The position numbers and the translations under genes are program-made. Under the pieces are notes generated by a model that did no database searches, was not told where the DNA came from, and saw only the letters and a program-made list of their open reading frames with translations. Positions 9,175-27,300 of a DNA stretch of 64,000 nucleotides are shown here, one piece after another. This DNA is from Colius striatus (taxonomy: Eukaryota > Chordata > Aves > Coliiformes > Coliidae), in assembly GCF_028858725.1 (NCBI RefSeq), contig NC_084771.1, positions 2,632,915-2,696,914 on the forward strand. The letters are read 5' to 3'. The stretch's first letter is position 1. Every line of letters begins with the position of its first letter.

Positions 9175-9962
9175 CAGGGGATGGCAGGGGGCAGGGGGTG
9201 ACAGTGAAACAGGAGTGGGCAGGGATTGGCAGTTGGACAGGGGATGCAGGAGGTGGCAGTTGGGCAGAGGGTGACAGTGGGGAAGGGGTGGCAGTGGGTG
9301 GGGCATGGCAGTGGGTAGGGGGTGACAGTGGGCAGGGGGTGACAGTGGGAAAGGGGTGGCAGTGGGTAGGGCATGGCAGTGGGTAGGGGGTGACAGTGGG
9401 CAGGGGGTGACAGTGGGCAGGGGGTGACAGTGGGGCAGGCAGTGGGACAGGGGATGCAGGAGGTGGCAGTTGGGCAGAGGGTGACAGTGGGGAAGGGGTG
9501 GCAGTGGGCAGGGGTCGCAGTTGGACAGGAGGTGGCAGTTGGGCAGAGGGTGACTGGGGAAGGGATGGCAGTGGGTAGGGGGGTGACAGTGGGTAGGGGA
9601 TGGCAGTGGGTAGGGGTCGCAGTTGGACAGGAGGTGGCAATGGGGCAGAGGGTGACAGTGGGGAAGGGGTGGCAGTGGACAGGGGTCACAGTTGGACAGG
9701 AGATGGCGATGGGGCACGGGGTGACAGTGGGAAGGGGTGACAATGGGGAAGGGGTGGCAGTGGGTAGGGGATGGCAGTGGGTAGGGGGTGGCAGTGGACA
9801 GGGGTCGCAGTTGGACAGGAGATGGCAGTGGGGCAGAGGGTGACAGTGGGCAGGGGTCGCAGTTGGATAGGAGGTGTCAGTGGGGCAGAGGGTGACAGTG
9901 GGGAAGGAGTGGCAGTGGACAGAGGTCGCAGTTGGAACAGGAGGTGTCAGTGGGGCAGAGGG
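9175..9962. repeat. G-rich 16-18-bp minisatellite (gtgacagtgggcagggg)
   Basis: About 45 irregular units built from gtgacagtgggcagggg, ggcagtgggtagggg and gtcgcagttggacagga. Almost every unit carries GGG or GGGG on the plus strand, so the non-template strand downstream of the 8.75-9.05 kb promoter is strongly G-rich. Confidence 0.9.
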
Positions 9963-10043
9963 TGGGGTGGTGCTGGAGTTTGTCTGGGCTCTGAAGGCTC
10001 TGCTGGGTTGGGCAAGTCCACCCTTGGAGCTATGGGGCAGGTG

Positions 10044-10295
10044 AGCTGGGGGTCACACCGAGCCGTGGGGTCACACCGAGCCGTGGGGACACACCGAGCC
10101 GTGGGGTCACACCATGCCGTGGGGACACACCGAGCCGTGGGGTCACACCGAGCCGTGGGGTCACACCGAGCCGTGGGGACACACCGAGCCGTGGGGTCAC
10201 ACCGAGCCGTGGGGACACACCGAGCCGTGGGGTCACACCGAGCCGTGGGGTCACACCATGCCGTGGGGTCACACCGAGCCGTGGACACACACCGA
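10044..10295. repeat. 18-bp minisatellite (gtggggtcacaccgagcc)
   Basis: About 14 clean copies of gtggggtcacaccgagcc, with gtggggacacaccgagcc and ccatgcc variants. The period is a multiple of three, so it is open in several frames. It lies between the candidate leader exon and the X-box region. Confidence 0.9.
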
Positions 10296-10726
10296 GCCGG
10301 AGGCGATGGACGTGATTCGGGGCTGGGTTTGGGCAAGGCAGGGCCAGCGCTGGCTCGGAGGAGCCGGGGCAGGGGCTGTGCGGACGGCGGGGGCTCCGCA
10401 GGCTGTTTGTGGAGGGCGCGGCAGCCCGTGCGGACCCCACGGCGGAGCCGGCGCCGCGTCCCCTCCCGGCTGTGCCGCTGGTGCCCGGCGTGGCTCGGGT
10501 CCTCCGCGACCCCCCGGCGCGGCCCCCGCTCGGGCTGTGCGGGGTGAGGGCCGGGCGCCAGCTCTCCCCGGCTGCTTCCCGCAGCTTTCCCCGCCACGAT
10601 TCCCTCCAGGGCGGCGGTGACGGGAGCGGGGGCGGAGACGGGGGGAGCCCGGGGGAGACACGAGCGTGCGGCTGCCCGCCTGCAGCATCCCGGCTCTGGC
10701 GGCCGCATCCCTCGCGCCTCCTCACG

Positions 10727-10764
10727 GTTGCCGTGGCAACCTCCTATCGATGGGGTATTTATAG
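10727..10764 (+). promoter_or_regulatory. RFX X-box next to a TATA-like box
   Basis: gttgccgtggcaac (10727-10740) is a near-perfect palindrome fitting the RFX X-box GTNRCC-N2-RGYAAC. Sixteen bases on is tatttatag (10756-10764), a TATA-like element. A start near 10785-10795 on the plus strand would follow. It could serve PRRG3 as a second promoter or another transcript. The motifs are seen; their use is inferred. Confidence 0.45.
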
Positions 10765-10769
10765 AGGAG

Positions 10770-12776
10770 GCTGGAAGAGGGGGTGTCTGCTGGGTCAGGC
10801 TTCTGTGGGCTTGCGTGGAGGCAGGAGGGGGAGGGAGGCTGGAGCAGCCGGCCCCTGCTGCCCGTCGGAGCCGGGGGGGAGGGGGTCGGGAATTGGTGTC
10901 TGGGCTGTGTGCCCTTGCCACAGGCGTTGCTCCTGCTTGGAGCCTTGTGTAGACCTGGCTTCTTGTTGGGCTGGGATAAAGCATCTCTGAGCTCTGGTGC
11001 TGGGTGCTCTTGGCACGGGTGCTTTGGAAAAAGTTGCAGATAAAATCTTCCTGATGCACGAAATGTGTTGCCTGAGTGCTGATGGGAGTTGCTGGAGCTG
11101 GGGGGGTCCTGACAAAGCAGGTCTTGAAGAGCCTTCTTTCTGTGTCTCTCCTGCCCATCAAAGGGGGGAGGCTGTGTGGCACAAGCAGCGTTACAGGGCT
11201 CCTGTGTGGAAGCTGTGGCAGGCTCTCCATGCTGGGCTGTGGGCTCATGCTGTGGGTTTAGGTCTCTTGGGAACAAATGATGGCAACAAAGCAGGTCAAG
11301 TGGTCCCTGCTCAGAGCTCATGCAGCCTGTGGGGACTGCCTGGGTCCACAGGCCTCTGGGTGCTCTCACCTCCCCAGGATGGCTGAGAGGAGCAGGGCTG
11401 GGTGTGCAGGGTCACAGGCAAAGGCCTGCTGCTGTGGGCAGGGGGTGGCAGTCCCCTCCTGTGCCATCCTGGGCTCTGCTGCTTTCCCTCTCTCCTGCTT
11501 CCACTGCAAAGTGAGGTTTACAAACTGTGGTGGAAAGGCTGCTTTCTGCCTTGGGAAACAGCTCTGGGCTTGCTTGGCCTCTTTCCACTTTGGGTGCAGG
11601 AGCCTCAGAAAGCACAGGGAGCCTGATGTTGGCAGGGAGAGGGGCGAGATTTGCCGAGGGGGTGGCTGCTGGGGACGTGTGGCAGTACCTGCTGTGCTGT
11701 GCATCAGCCCTTCAGCCTTCCCCCAGCACGGAGAAACATGTTTCTAACCCCCTGAGCCCGCAGGCAGCTCTGCCCTGGCCCTCCCCTCACTCCAGCTGAG
11801 GATGTTCAGCTGCTTTTGGGGTGACTCTGACAGTGCTGGGCTCTGGATCAGCACGTGCTTTAGTTGCTGCTGTTGCTAACAGTGCTTGCTCTGCAGCACG
11901 TGGCTGCAGGAGCTGCTTAGTCCTGGCCCCTCTGTCCCCTGCCAGAGCTTTGCCATGGTGAGGTGTCCCCTGAGGTGAGAGAGGGGTGAGTTTGCCCAGG
12001 ACCTTGGAGCACAGGGAGAAGACCTGTGAAAAACCAGTGAGTGAAACCCCTCCTGCAAGCAGAGAGGGGCACAGTCTGCTTCTGCAGGGCTGGATTTCAC
12101 TCTTGTGGGGTTTAGTTCAGTTCAGTTGTGCCTTTGAAGCACAGGAGGGGCTTTTCCAGCTGGAGAGCTGTTGTCTTGGGTGTGCAGGGAGCTCTGTCTC
12201 TCTTGCTCCTGTCCTTACCTTGCCCAACAGCCTCTAGGAGACACATACCCCTTTCTTCTCTGCTGTGGGGTCAGCTTTACAGCAGCAGGGAGAACAATGT
12301 GGCTCTCTATTGCAGGCTGTGGGTAGGGGCTGCAGAGGTGGGGAGTGGCATGGCTGTGAGGCTGCTTCAGAACAGGATGATTGCTTTACCTGTACCCATC
12401 AATCTCTTGGGGAAACCAAGAGCACCAGGCTGGCCCTGGCAGCCCCAGGTGACCCCAGGTCAGCTTGTCTGCTGATCTCCCTCCTTGATCCAGTTCTTCT
12501 TCACCTGTAGAACCCCTCTGGGCTTCTTGGGCAGGGCTCTGGTGCAGCACCAGCATGGCAGAGACTTGCCCCAGGCTCCTGGATAGCTGAGAGTGCCCAG
12601 AGCCCCTCGAGTGCCTCCAGCTGAGTCCTTGGCTCTCTGAGCAGGGCTGGGAGCTGTGGTGGGCTCCCCACACACTCCCCTGCTTTCTGCATGAACCTGA
12701 CCCTGGGTGATGGATGTCTTGGGCTTCAGGGGGGGCAATTTAAACTGTCAGTGACTGTCCTGTCTTCTTCCCTGCA
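10770..12776. other. Region 5' of the PRRG3 start exon, no coding exon seen
   Basis: Mostly unique sequence between the X-box/TATA candidate and the exon carrying the PRRG3 ATG. All open frames are short and unlike any family I recognise. It is presumably intron or upstream sequence of PRRG3. Confidence 0.5.
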
Positions 12777-12813
12777 GGTAGGCAGGAGTGTCCCTGCAGC
12801 CAAGTGAGGCAGC

Positions 12814-19053
<6,240 letters not shown>

Positions 19054-20810
19054 CGGCGCTGCCTCGGTCCCGCCTCGCCCCCACGCTCGTGCCCGCTCGC
19101 GCTCCCTCCCCGTGCCATGCCCGGGACCCTGCTGGGGTGCTGCTGGGCTCCCACCCGTGCGCGCTGGTGCCGTCACACGGCAGCCTTACCCTGCTAACCA
19201 AAAGCAGCTGTGCCCAGGCGGGCTGAGGCTGGGCCGGGCAGCCGTGTCCTGCCCTCGGTGCCCCTCGGTGCCCCTCGGTGCCCCTCACAGGGCTGGAGCA
19301 GCCGGAGCAGAGCTGCAGCTTGGGCCTGGCTCGTTGCTGCGGTTCGTTCCCCTCAGGCAGACATGTTTGCCCTGGTTCCCGCAGCCTGGCCGGGCACTTG
19401 CTCAGCCTCAGCCCACGCTGGGCCCCTGTGTTGCTGCTCAGGGCTCTGCTCAGGAGCTGGGGCTGCAGGAGGGCTGCAGTGAGCTCCTGCCCATGCCCAG
19501 GGTCGGTGTCTGCGTGTGGATGTGCTGCCAGGAGGGAGGGGGGAGCCCCGTCCGCCCTGCACTGCCTGCAGTGAGATTCAGAGGCTGGAGCTCAGGGAAG
19601 AGCCGTCAGGGAGGTGCTCTGTGATCTCCCAGATCCTTTTGGAAAGGGGGAAGGGCTTCTGGTGGTCTTGGACATGAAGCAAGGGGACCTGGTGCTCTGT
19701 GCTCTCACCCTGCTGGGTGCTTGGTGCTGGGAGGTCTGTCTGTGGCAGAGCTGGCTCGTGGCGTCATCTCTGACCTGGAGCCAAAGGCGGTCCCATGGCT
19801 CTAAGCAATGGGGATGCTCCTTTCCCTGGAGCACGGCCTGGCCAGTGGGATGCTGGCCCAGGGAGCCTGCAGACAGGCCAAACTCCCCACCCTAAACCTC
19901 TCCATCCTGCCTGGCCCCTCTCTGTGGCTCTGTGTCCTCCAGAGCGGGTGAAGGGGAAGGTGAGACCCCGCTGTGCTCCAGGCCCCTCAGGTGGGCACAG
20001 CTGTGGCATGGAGGGCTTGCAGGAGGGGGCTGCAGAGGGGACAGCTGCCTGATGTGCCACGACCTGGTGATGCCAGAGCTAAACCCCTGCTGGGTGTTGT
20101 GCCAGGGCAGGGCAGAGCCAGGTGCTTTGCTGTGGGACCATAGTGTCCCCGTTTTCCTGGGCAGCTGCTTTTGGGCTCTGAGCTTTCCAGGTCTGTCCAA
20201 GTCACGTCTTGGGGAGTTGTGCTCAGCAGCTCCCCCAGGAGTAGCCTAGAAACTTGCAGCACTGCCAGCCCTCGGTGTTCACCCCAGCACCAGTCTCCAC
20301 CAGCATGGGAAGGCCATTGCAGATCCCTCTGCTGCCTGCACCCTGCCTGGCCCCAGCGATGCTCCTGCAGCAGGTGCTCACACAACTGAGGTTTGCCCAG
20401 AGTGGCCGTTCCTGGGGCCAGGACCTGAGGGTTTTGCAGCTCCTGCCACCTTGTCTGTCCCCTCCCAGGCCTTTACTCTGCCAGCAGATCGTGGCTGTGG
20501 GAAGATTTGACAGTGTGCACCGGGGCCAGAGCCTGGAAAAGACCAGAGGGAGACAGGCAGGTGCTCTGCATCCTCTGTCTTTGATGCTCAGCCATTATCC
20601 CTGCAGTTTGTGTTCTGTACACCTTGGTACATTTCTGTGCAAGAGAAAAACCACAAAGGTGTTTATTAAAAAACCCTCACTGTCTGAGTGGCACAGGGTG
20701 GCTTCTTCCCTGCCAGGGGTGTGCTGGGGCTCAGCACTGGGAGGTGAGCTGGAGGATGGGGACTGCAACACAGTTCCCAGGGAGGAGAGACCCTTTCTGG
20801 AGATGGGCTG
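19054..20810. other. PRRG3: PRRG3 3' UTR and downstream sequence
   Basis: GC-rich at first, with no coding exon. The best poly(A) signal candidate is attaaa at about 20664-20669 (gtttattaaaaaacc), which would make a 3' UTR of about 1.6 kb. The true end is not fixed by sequence. Confidence 0.4.
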
Positions 20811-20812
20811 CT

Positions 20813-20983
20813 GTGGGGCTTGGAACACACCCTGGGCACTGACAGGAGCCAAAGGCTTCCCTGGCTGCTGTGGGGCTTGGAACACACCCTGGGCACTGAC
20901 AGGAGCCAAAGGCTTCCCTGGCTGCTGTGGGGCTTGGAACACACCCTGGGCACTGACAGGAGCCAAAGGCTTCCCTGGCTGTG
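20813..20983. repeat. Three tandem copies of a 57-bp unit
   Basis: Three essentially identical copies of the 57-bp unit starting ggcttggaacacaccctggg and ending ccctggctgctgtgg. The near-identity suggests a recent duplication. Confidence 0.92.
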
Positions 20984-21281
20984 TGGTGCAGCACCGGGTG
21001 AGAGCTGGGGTGTGTCCTGTGAGCCCTGACCTTAACTGAAGTGTGGAGGGGTTTCCTAAGGCCTTTGATGGGATTCAGGTGCACAAGTTGCCTCTGTGTG
21101 CTCCTAAACCTCTTAAGATTAATTCCCTTTAAATAGCAAGACCAGGGCAGTGTGGGATTTCCTTACAGCCCTTTCAAACCCAGGTTTGTCGCTCAGCTCT
21201 TGGGCTCTGTCCCTGTCCAGCAGCGTTCCAAACCACCCTTCATCCCTCAGGGATCATTTCATTTCATGGCTGTGGGCCGCG

Positions 21282-21550
21282 GGGTGCCGTCGGGGTGCCG
21301 TGGGGGTGCCGTGGGGGTGCCGTGGGGGTGCCATGGGGGTGCCGTGGGGGTGCCGTGGGGGTGCCGTGGGGGTGCCATGGGGGTGCCGTGGGGGTGCCGT
21401 GGGGGTGCCATGGGGGTGCCGTGGGGGTGCCATGGCGGTGCCGTGGGGGTGCCATGGGGGTGCCGTGGGGGTGCCGTGGGGGTGCCATGGGGGTGCCGTG
21501 GGGGTGCCATGGCGGTGCCGTGGGGGTGCCATGGGGGTGCCGTGGGGGAC
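21282..21550. repeat. 12-bp minisatellite (gtgccgtggggg)
   Basis: About 22 copies of gtgccgtggggg with interspersed gtgccatggggg and gtgccatggcg. It is G-rich on the plus strand and abuts the CpG island of the next gene. Confidence 0.95.
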
Positions 21551-21795
21551 CCCGAGGCGCCGGGTGCGAACGCCCCGTGGCCAGGCTGCCGGTGCCACCC
21601 CGCGTCGCTGCCGTGTCCCCCGCTGCCGGTGCCGGCGGGAGCTGTGCCGGTGGCTGCGGGGGGTGTCCCGGGGCTGGAGGGTGCCGGCTCGGTGGCTGCC
21701 GCTGCGGCTTTAAGCGCGGGGGGGGCCGGGTGTCGTGTCCCGACCCGGGCGGCAGCGGCAGCGCCTGTTTACGGCTCCCGCGGAGTGCTGAGAAA
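21551..21795 (+). promoter_or_regulatory. CpG-island promoter and likely leader exon of the FATE1/MFF-like gene
   Basis: A CpG-dense block with ggctttaagcgcgg (weak TATA-like TTTAAG at about 21707). It is followed by GC-rich sequence ending gtgctgagaaa|gtaggt, a good donor at 21796. The next plus-strand coding exon is that of the FATE1/MFF-like gene, whose start exon has its own upstream acceptor near 24330, so a noncoding first exon is expected. The link between the two is inferred. Confidence 0.5.
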
Positions 21796-22360
21796 GTAGG
21801 TGCCGGTGTCTTGGGGGGCTGGGTGGGCAGCAGAGGGGGTCTGGGGAGCCCCCCACACACTCCCCTCCCCAGCCCCGTGCCTGCCCCCCAGCCCCCTCCC
21901 ATCCCGCCTCACACCCCGCAGGGAGCCGGCTCCTGTCACGCGTGGCCCGAGCCCCTCAGCCCTCCCTCCCTCCCTCCCTTCCCCCGCGGTGATGAGGGGC
22001 CGGGGCACCGTGCCTGGGGGTCTCCGGAGCCCTTCGCTCCCCGGTGCAGCCCCAAGGCGGTGCCGGGGGGTACAGGGGAGCTCGGGCGGTGGGATCGGAG
22101 CAGGGCAGAACACCCATCCCAAGAGGCCAGGGGAGTGCCTGCACCCCATCCCCGCTGGTGACACGGGGTGCCGAGACCCCCGCTTGCGCCGTGGGCTGGT
22201 GCAGGGCCGGGCAGAGGGAGGCTGGAGGACTTTCCCTTCCCAGGGCAGGTTTTCTCGGCGTGCAGGATTTAAAGCTGCCTCGCGGGCTGCCGTGAGACGG
22301 AAAGTGCCTGGCGCTGCAAATAGGAGGCGAATTGCCAAAGCAGAGCCTGGGAAGCAGGCT

Positions 22361-22398
22361 GCTGTGTGTGTGTGTGTGTGCGTGTGTGTGCGTGTGGT
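22361..22398. repeat. (TG)n microsatellite
   Basis: tgtgtgtgtgtgtgtgcgtg-type dinucleotide run with CG interruptions, inside the presumed first intron of the FATE1/MFF-like gene. Confidence 0.9.
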
Positions 22399-22399
22399 G

Positions 22400-24330
22400 C
22401 TTGGCAATGGCTAGAAAAAGCCCCGAGGAAAGTGAAACGAGGAAATCCAGCCACTTAAGCATTTTATTCTTATGTGTTTTGACAGCTGATTCATTTTTTT
22501 CCCCCCTTTTCTTAATAGCTCGGTGTCCCAGAGCCCACTTCTCGCTCTCCTCCCGTCCCTCTGCTCTTTGGGAGCTGCAGCACTTTCACAGGCCATTGCA
22601 AAACGATCCCGTCTGTCCTCTCCAGATTTATTAGCCTTAACATACGCTGCTTTCCCGGAGGAAAGGCTGAGGCAGCAACACAGGGTGTTTGCCCCTCGAA
22701 ACCACCCGAAACGCGAAGGAGAAGCCCGTGGCTAGTGAGGATGGGGGTCTGATGCAGGTGTCTCCTGTGGGACTGCCCCCGCTCCCGGCTGTACTGGGGG
22801 GGGTTGTCCTGCAAAGCCCCACTTTCTGTGCGGTGGAGAAGCCAGGACGGGGCTGTGTGGTGACAGTCAGGGGCCGGTGCCAGCGCTGCCAGCGCTGGGG
22901 AAGGTGTGGGGCAGCCCCACTGTTGTCTCTGCAGGGCTGGCAGCGGGACCCCGCCGCGGCTGGAGCTTGGCAAATGGCAAATGTCTCTCATGAGCAGGGT
23001 TTTTAATGACAGAGGAGGGGAGAGGCGGGTGCTGACTCGCAGCTGTGGCTGCCGGCAGCCGCCGAGCTGGTTCCGCCGGCCCCGCAGAGCCAGGGAGCGC
23101 CGGGTCGGGAGCTGCTGCGGCTCCCCGCGGCTGGCTCGGGGTGATGTCCCGGGGCTGCCTGGCTGCCAGGAGCCTGGCCAGGGCCACACGTTCTGCAGCG
23201 GCCCGAGGGCTGCAAACGCAGCGTCAGACCTGGCTGCTAAATATAGTCCCTGGCCAGGAGAGAGGGCAGAGCCCTGCACGTCCCGCTCCCCTCCCACGGG
23301 CTCTGCTCGCTCCGCCTGTCTGGGCTGCCCGGAGCTCCTGCCGGGAGGATTTGGAGCTGGAAGCAAAGGGGGACTCTTTGGGGCACGGTGAGCTCAGAGG
23401 GCTGCAGGAATTGGGTGTGTGTGGGGTTTGTGCCTGGGGGTCGGCAGCCCTCGCTTCTTGGGGTTCTTGGGGTTTTTTTTGCCTAGGCTGAAGCATAGTT
23501 GTGTATGTTGGGAGCCAGGAAGGTGGTGCTGGGGGCTCCTGCCCAAAAATACTGTGCTTTGCATGCATTGCCCAGTGAAAATGGTCAAACGTTGTGGCCC
23601 CAGAGCGCTTCTCAAAGCCCTGGCACTTGGCAAAGGGGAAACTGAGGCACGGGGCAGTTGTTTGACCTCAGCCAAGCCCCAGGGGGTGTCTGTGCCCCGT
23701 GTCCTGCTCCTGCTGTCTGCAGACCCCAGGAGCAGTGGCAGAGCTGAGGGCTGTGTCCCTCCCCAGTGCCAATCCCCAGTGCCCATGGGGGACACAGCAG
23801 CCAGCTTCTGTGTGGAGAAAGAGTTCAGTGCTCAGTTTTGCCTGTGGTCACCTCAAATCTTGCCACCAAAACACGTGGTTTGCTTCTAGAAAACCTTATC
23901 TGAGGCTGTCTGAACACTACAATGTGCTTCCAGCCTCCCAGAACTATTCTTCTCCATGGAAGAGAGATCTTTTTCCTCATCAGTTTTTAGGGTATCCTCA
24001 ACTGCTCTTCTCCCACAGCTGTGCTCAACTGTTCCCCTTTCCTTGCTACCAATTGAGGCAGTGGCTGTTAGGCTTGTGCTTTGCTCTCAGGACACAGAGG
24101 AGTTTCTCCTTTCTCCCCTACAGCAGCCCTGCACCTTTCCCTCACCAGCTGGGCTTCATGGGCAAACCTGTTTCTCCAGGACAATCCCTTTGGTGTCTGT
24201 CTCCTGGGTTGTTTGTGCCTGTGTTTTAGCTGCCTTATGGCAGAGGTGTAGTCTTTGTGCAAGTGCCACTTTGGAAGAGCTGCTTGCTTCCCCTTTCACT
24301 CAGCTTTCTTTTCCTCTGTGTGAAATCCCA
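22400..24330. other. Presumed first intron of the FATE1/MFF-like gene
   Basis: Unique sequence with no recognised coding exon. It moves from GC-rich (to about 23400) to average composition. The poly-pyrimidine acceptor tcctctgtgtgaaatcccag ends at about 24330, just before the start exon. Confidence 0.45.
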
Positions 24331-24363
24331 GGGCACTCAAGCAGCCTGAGGCAATCCAGGAAG

Positions 24364-27300
24364 ATGTGGCCATTCTGGGGACTGGAGCTGAACAGAGCCC
24401 GCTGTGACCTGCTCTTCACAGAAGCCATCAACCAAAGGATGCAGGTTCCCAACAGGCTGAAGGTAGCAGAGAGCTTCAGCCCTGGGGATGAGGAGCCAGT
24501 GACAGAGGACATCCCTCCTTCCTTTAGGATGCACATCCCTGATAGGATTTCTCTTGCAGGTAAGGTTGTCTTTTGGGGTTGCTGAAGGCTGGTGAGGCTC
24601 TACAACATCTGAGGGAAGAGGATCTCTGGGTAAAGCCCCCAGTGGTTTGCTGTGCAAGGGGAGGAGACAGGGGCAGATGATGTAGTCAGCTTTCCTCTGG
24701 CAGGTGGGACAGGGTGGTGGATTGATGCTTGGGGAGAGGTGGGCAAAGGTGACAACAGAAGGGATCTTAGCTCCAAAAGGTGAGGAGCAAAATGTGGAGG
24801 TGTCTCCCTCCACATCTCTTACAATTCCCTCTTGGCCTTTGTTAGGCTCCCTGCTTTGGGATGCAGAGATCCCATCCCTGCCTCGTGGAAGAACAGCTCT
24901 GAAGCCCCATTTCCTGGAGCAGGGTGTCTCATTCTTTGTATACCATGGCCTGTGGGACATTGTGTTTGATGTAGAGCTGTTACTAGACACAGGGCTGGCT
25001 CTCCTCCTGGCCTGAGGACATTTGGGTTGGTTTAAAGAGACCTGGGGGGGAGGGTGGGGTTAATTGACAGCAGCTGAACATGAGCCAGCATCATGCCCAG
25101 GTGGGCAAAAAGGCCTAGGGCATCCTGGCTTGGATCTGAAATGGTGTGAGCAGCAGGGCCAAGGAGGGGATTGTCCCCCTGTGCTGGGCACTGGTGAGGC
25201 TGCACCTCCAATACTGTGTCCAGTTCTGGGTACAAGGACACTGAGGGGCTGCAGCATGGCCAGAGCTGGGGCAGGGGCTGGAGCACAAGGGTGCTGGGGA
25301 GGGGCTGAGGGAATGGGGGTGTTGAGCCTGGAGAAGAGGAGGCTGAGGGGAGACAGCAGCACTCTCTGCAGCTGCCTGAAGGGGAGTTGTAGTGAGCTGG
25401 GGGTCAGTCTCTTCTCTCCAGTGATGAATGACAGGACACAAGGAAATGGGCTCAAGTTCCCCAGGGGAGATTGAGATTGGAGCTGAGGAAGAACCTTTTC
25501 AGCCAGAGGGTTATTAAGCACTGGCACAGGCTGCCCAGGGAGTCCCCAGCCCTGGAGATACTCACAAGACACAGAGATGAGGTGCTGAGGGCTGTGGTTT
25601 AGCTCAGTGCTGAGCCTGGCAGTGTGAGCTGAGGGGTTGGGCTCGATCCTCAAGGTCTTTTCCAACCGAGGTGATTCTCTGACTCTAATGCTTCCCTCTC
25701 TCCTCTGCAGAAATATCAGATGCCAGTTTGAGGCCCATCCTGCTGAACCAGCAAAGGAAAGTGCCCTCTGTGCTGGTGCAGAAGAGCCCAGGCCTGGCTG
25801 TGCCCGGGGAGCTGCCTGTTCCCCACGCAGGCAGCAGATGCAGCGCCCAGAAACGCAAGCGCTCGGTACTGTGGGGACTGCTGGGGAGGGAAAGCTGCCC
25901 TGGCACTGGGTTTCTCCACAGGTCTGTTCCCAGCCCAAGCCAGAATTTGTCTTCCAGCATGCTAACACCTCCTAGGAGGTCCTGAGAGACCTAGGAGGGA
26001 GGGTGTAGGGGTGGTGGGATCTCTTTCTGTCCCATAGCCAGCACACACCTGCGTGCTGGGACATCACTCCAGCCAGATCTCCCACTCCATTTGTGGGTAG
26101 GATATAGGCTGAGGTGGGTGCAGTCCCCCCATGTGCTCCTTCTGCTACTCTTGAAGTCCCATCTCAACCCCTGTTTCTCCTGGATGAAGTATGCAATGGA
26201 GCTGCTTCATTACTGCAGCACAAAGGGCTCTGGTGTCAGAACTGAAAGCAGATTTTAACCCTGTGTGATATCAACCCAAAGAGAGACGCCCTGGCACAGG
26301 CAGACCAAGGCTTGGTTTGGCTGCTGGAGCTGCTCATCTGCCCTGTCAAGCACATTCACCTCCTTGAGATTCAAGGATCAAGGATTTGGATGTGAAGAGA
26401 GATCAGATCAGCAGGTTCCTTGCTGCTGACCCTCGTCTGCCCCGAGCCTGGCTCCCCACCTCCTTCAGCATCAAGCTCACCAGGCTTTGGGTTGCTGTGC
26501 TGCTCCTGAGTGCTCTCCCTGTGCTGACTGGCACTGCAAAGCCTGTGGCCAGGGGCTGGGCTTGTCCTGGGCAGGGGCTCTGCACTAACACCGTGTGTTT
26601 GATGCCAACAGGGTCATCACGGCAGCAAGTCACGGCGGGAGAGGCCTGGGGGTGACTGTGGCCAGCTGGCTGTGCAGAGCCAGGGCCAGCACTGTGAGCG
26701 GTGAGCACAAGCCCAGAGCTGCCTGGGCTGGGTGAGGCTCAGCATCTCCTGCTGTCTGGGCTGCTTTGATGCTCTCTGGTGTCAGTGCCCTGAGGTGGGG
26801 GGTGGTCTCCAGGTTGGGGCAAGGCGATGGTTGGCAAGTTCTACCCTTGTATAGGAGGAATGTGGCTGAGGGGTTTGTGTCAGGCAGTGCTGAGGGCAGC
26901 TGCCCTGGTTCCTAAGGTGATGAGCTCTTTGCTGAGATGCTCATGGGAGAGCATCCCCTCTGGCAGCAGCCCAGGAGCGCTCTCAGTCTTTGCCTGGCCT
27001 TTGGACCATGCTGCCTGCTCTGGCTCATCCTGGTCTCTTTGTCTCTGCCCACCTTCCTCTCAGTGGCAGAGAACTGGAGGCTACAGGCATGTGACCACTG
27101 TCAAATGAGGCACCAAGGCAAGGGTTGTGGAAACTTGCAGTGCCTTGCAGACAGGGTGGGCTCAGAGCACGTTTGCTTTTCATCTGAGGGTAGCTCATGA
27201 GCAGTGGCATGGTGACAGTGATCCTCTGCTCGTGGGCTCCAGAGTCTCTGCAGTGGAGAAATTGTCTCTGACTTAATCCCAGAGCAGAGCCACCTTTTCC

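Noticed and set aside
25060-25968. 302-codon minus frame and similar frames at 44347 and 51321
   Set aside because: Antisense or frame-shadow translation of CR1 elements, seen three times because the element is repeated.
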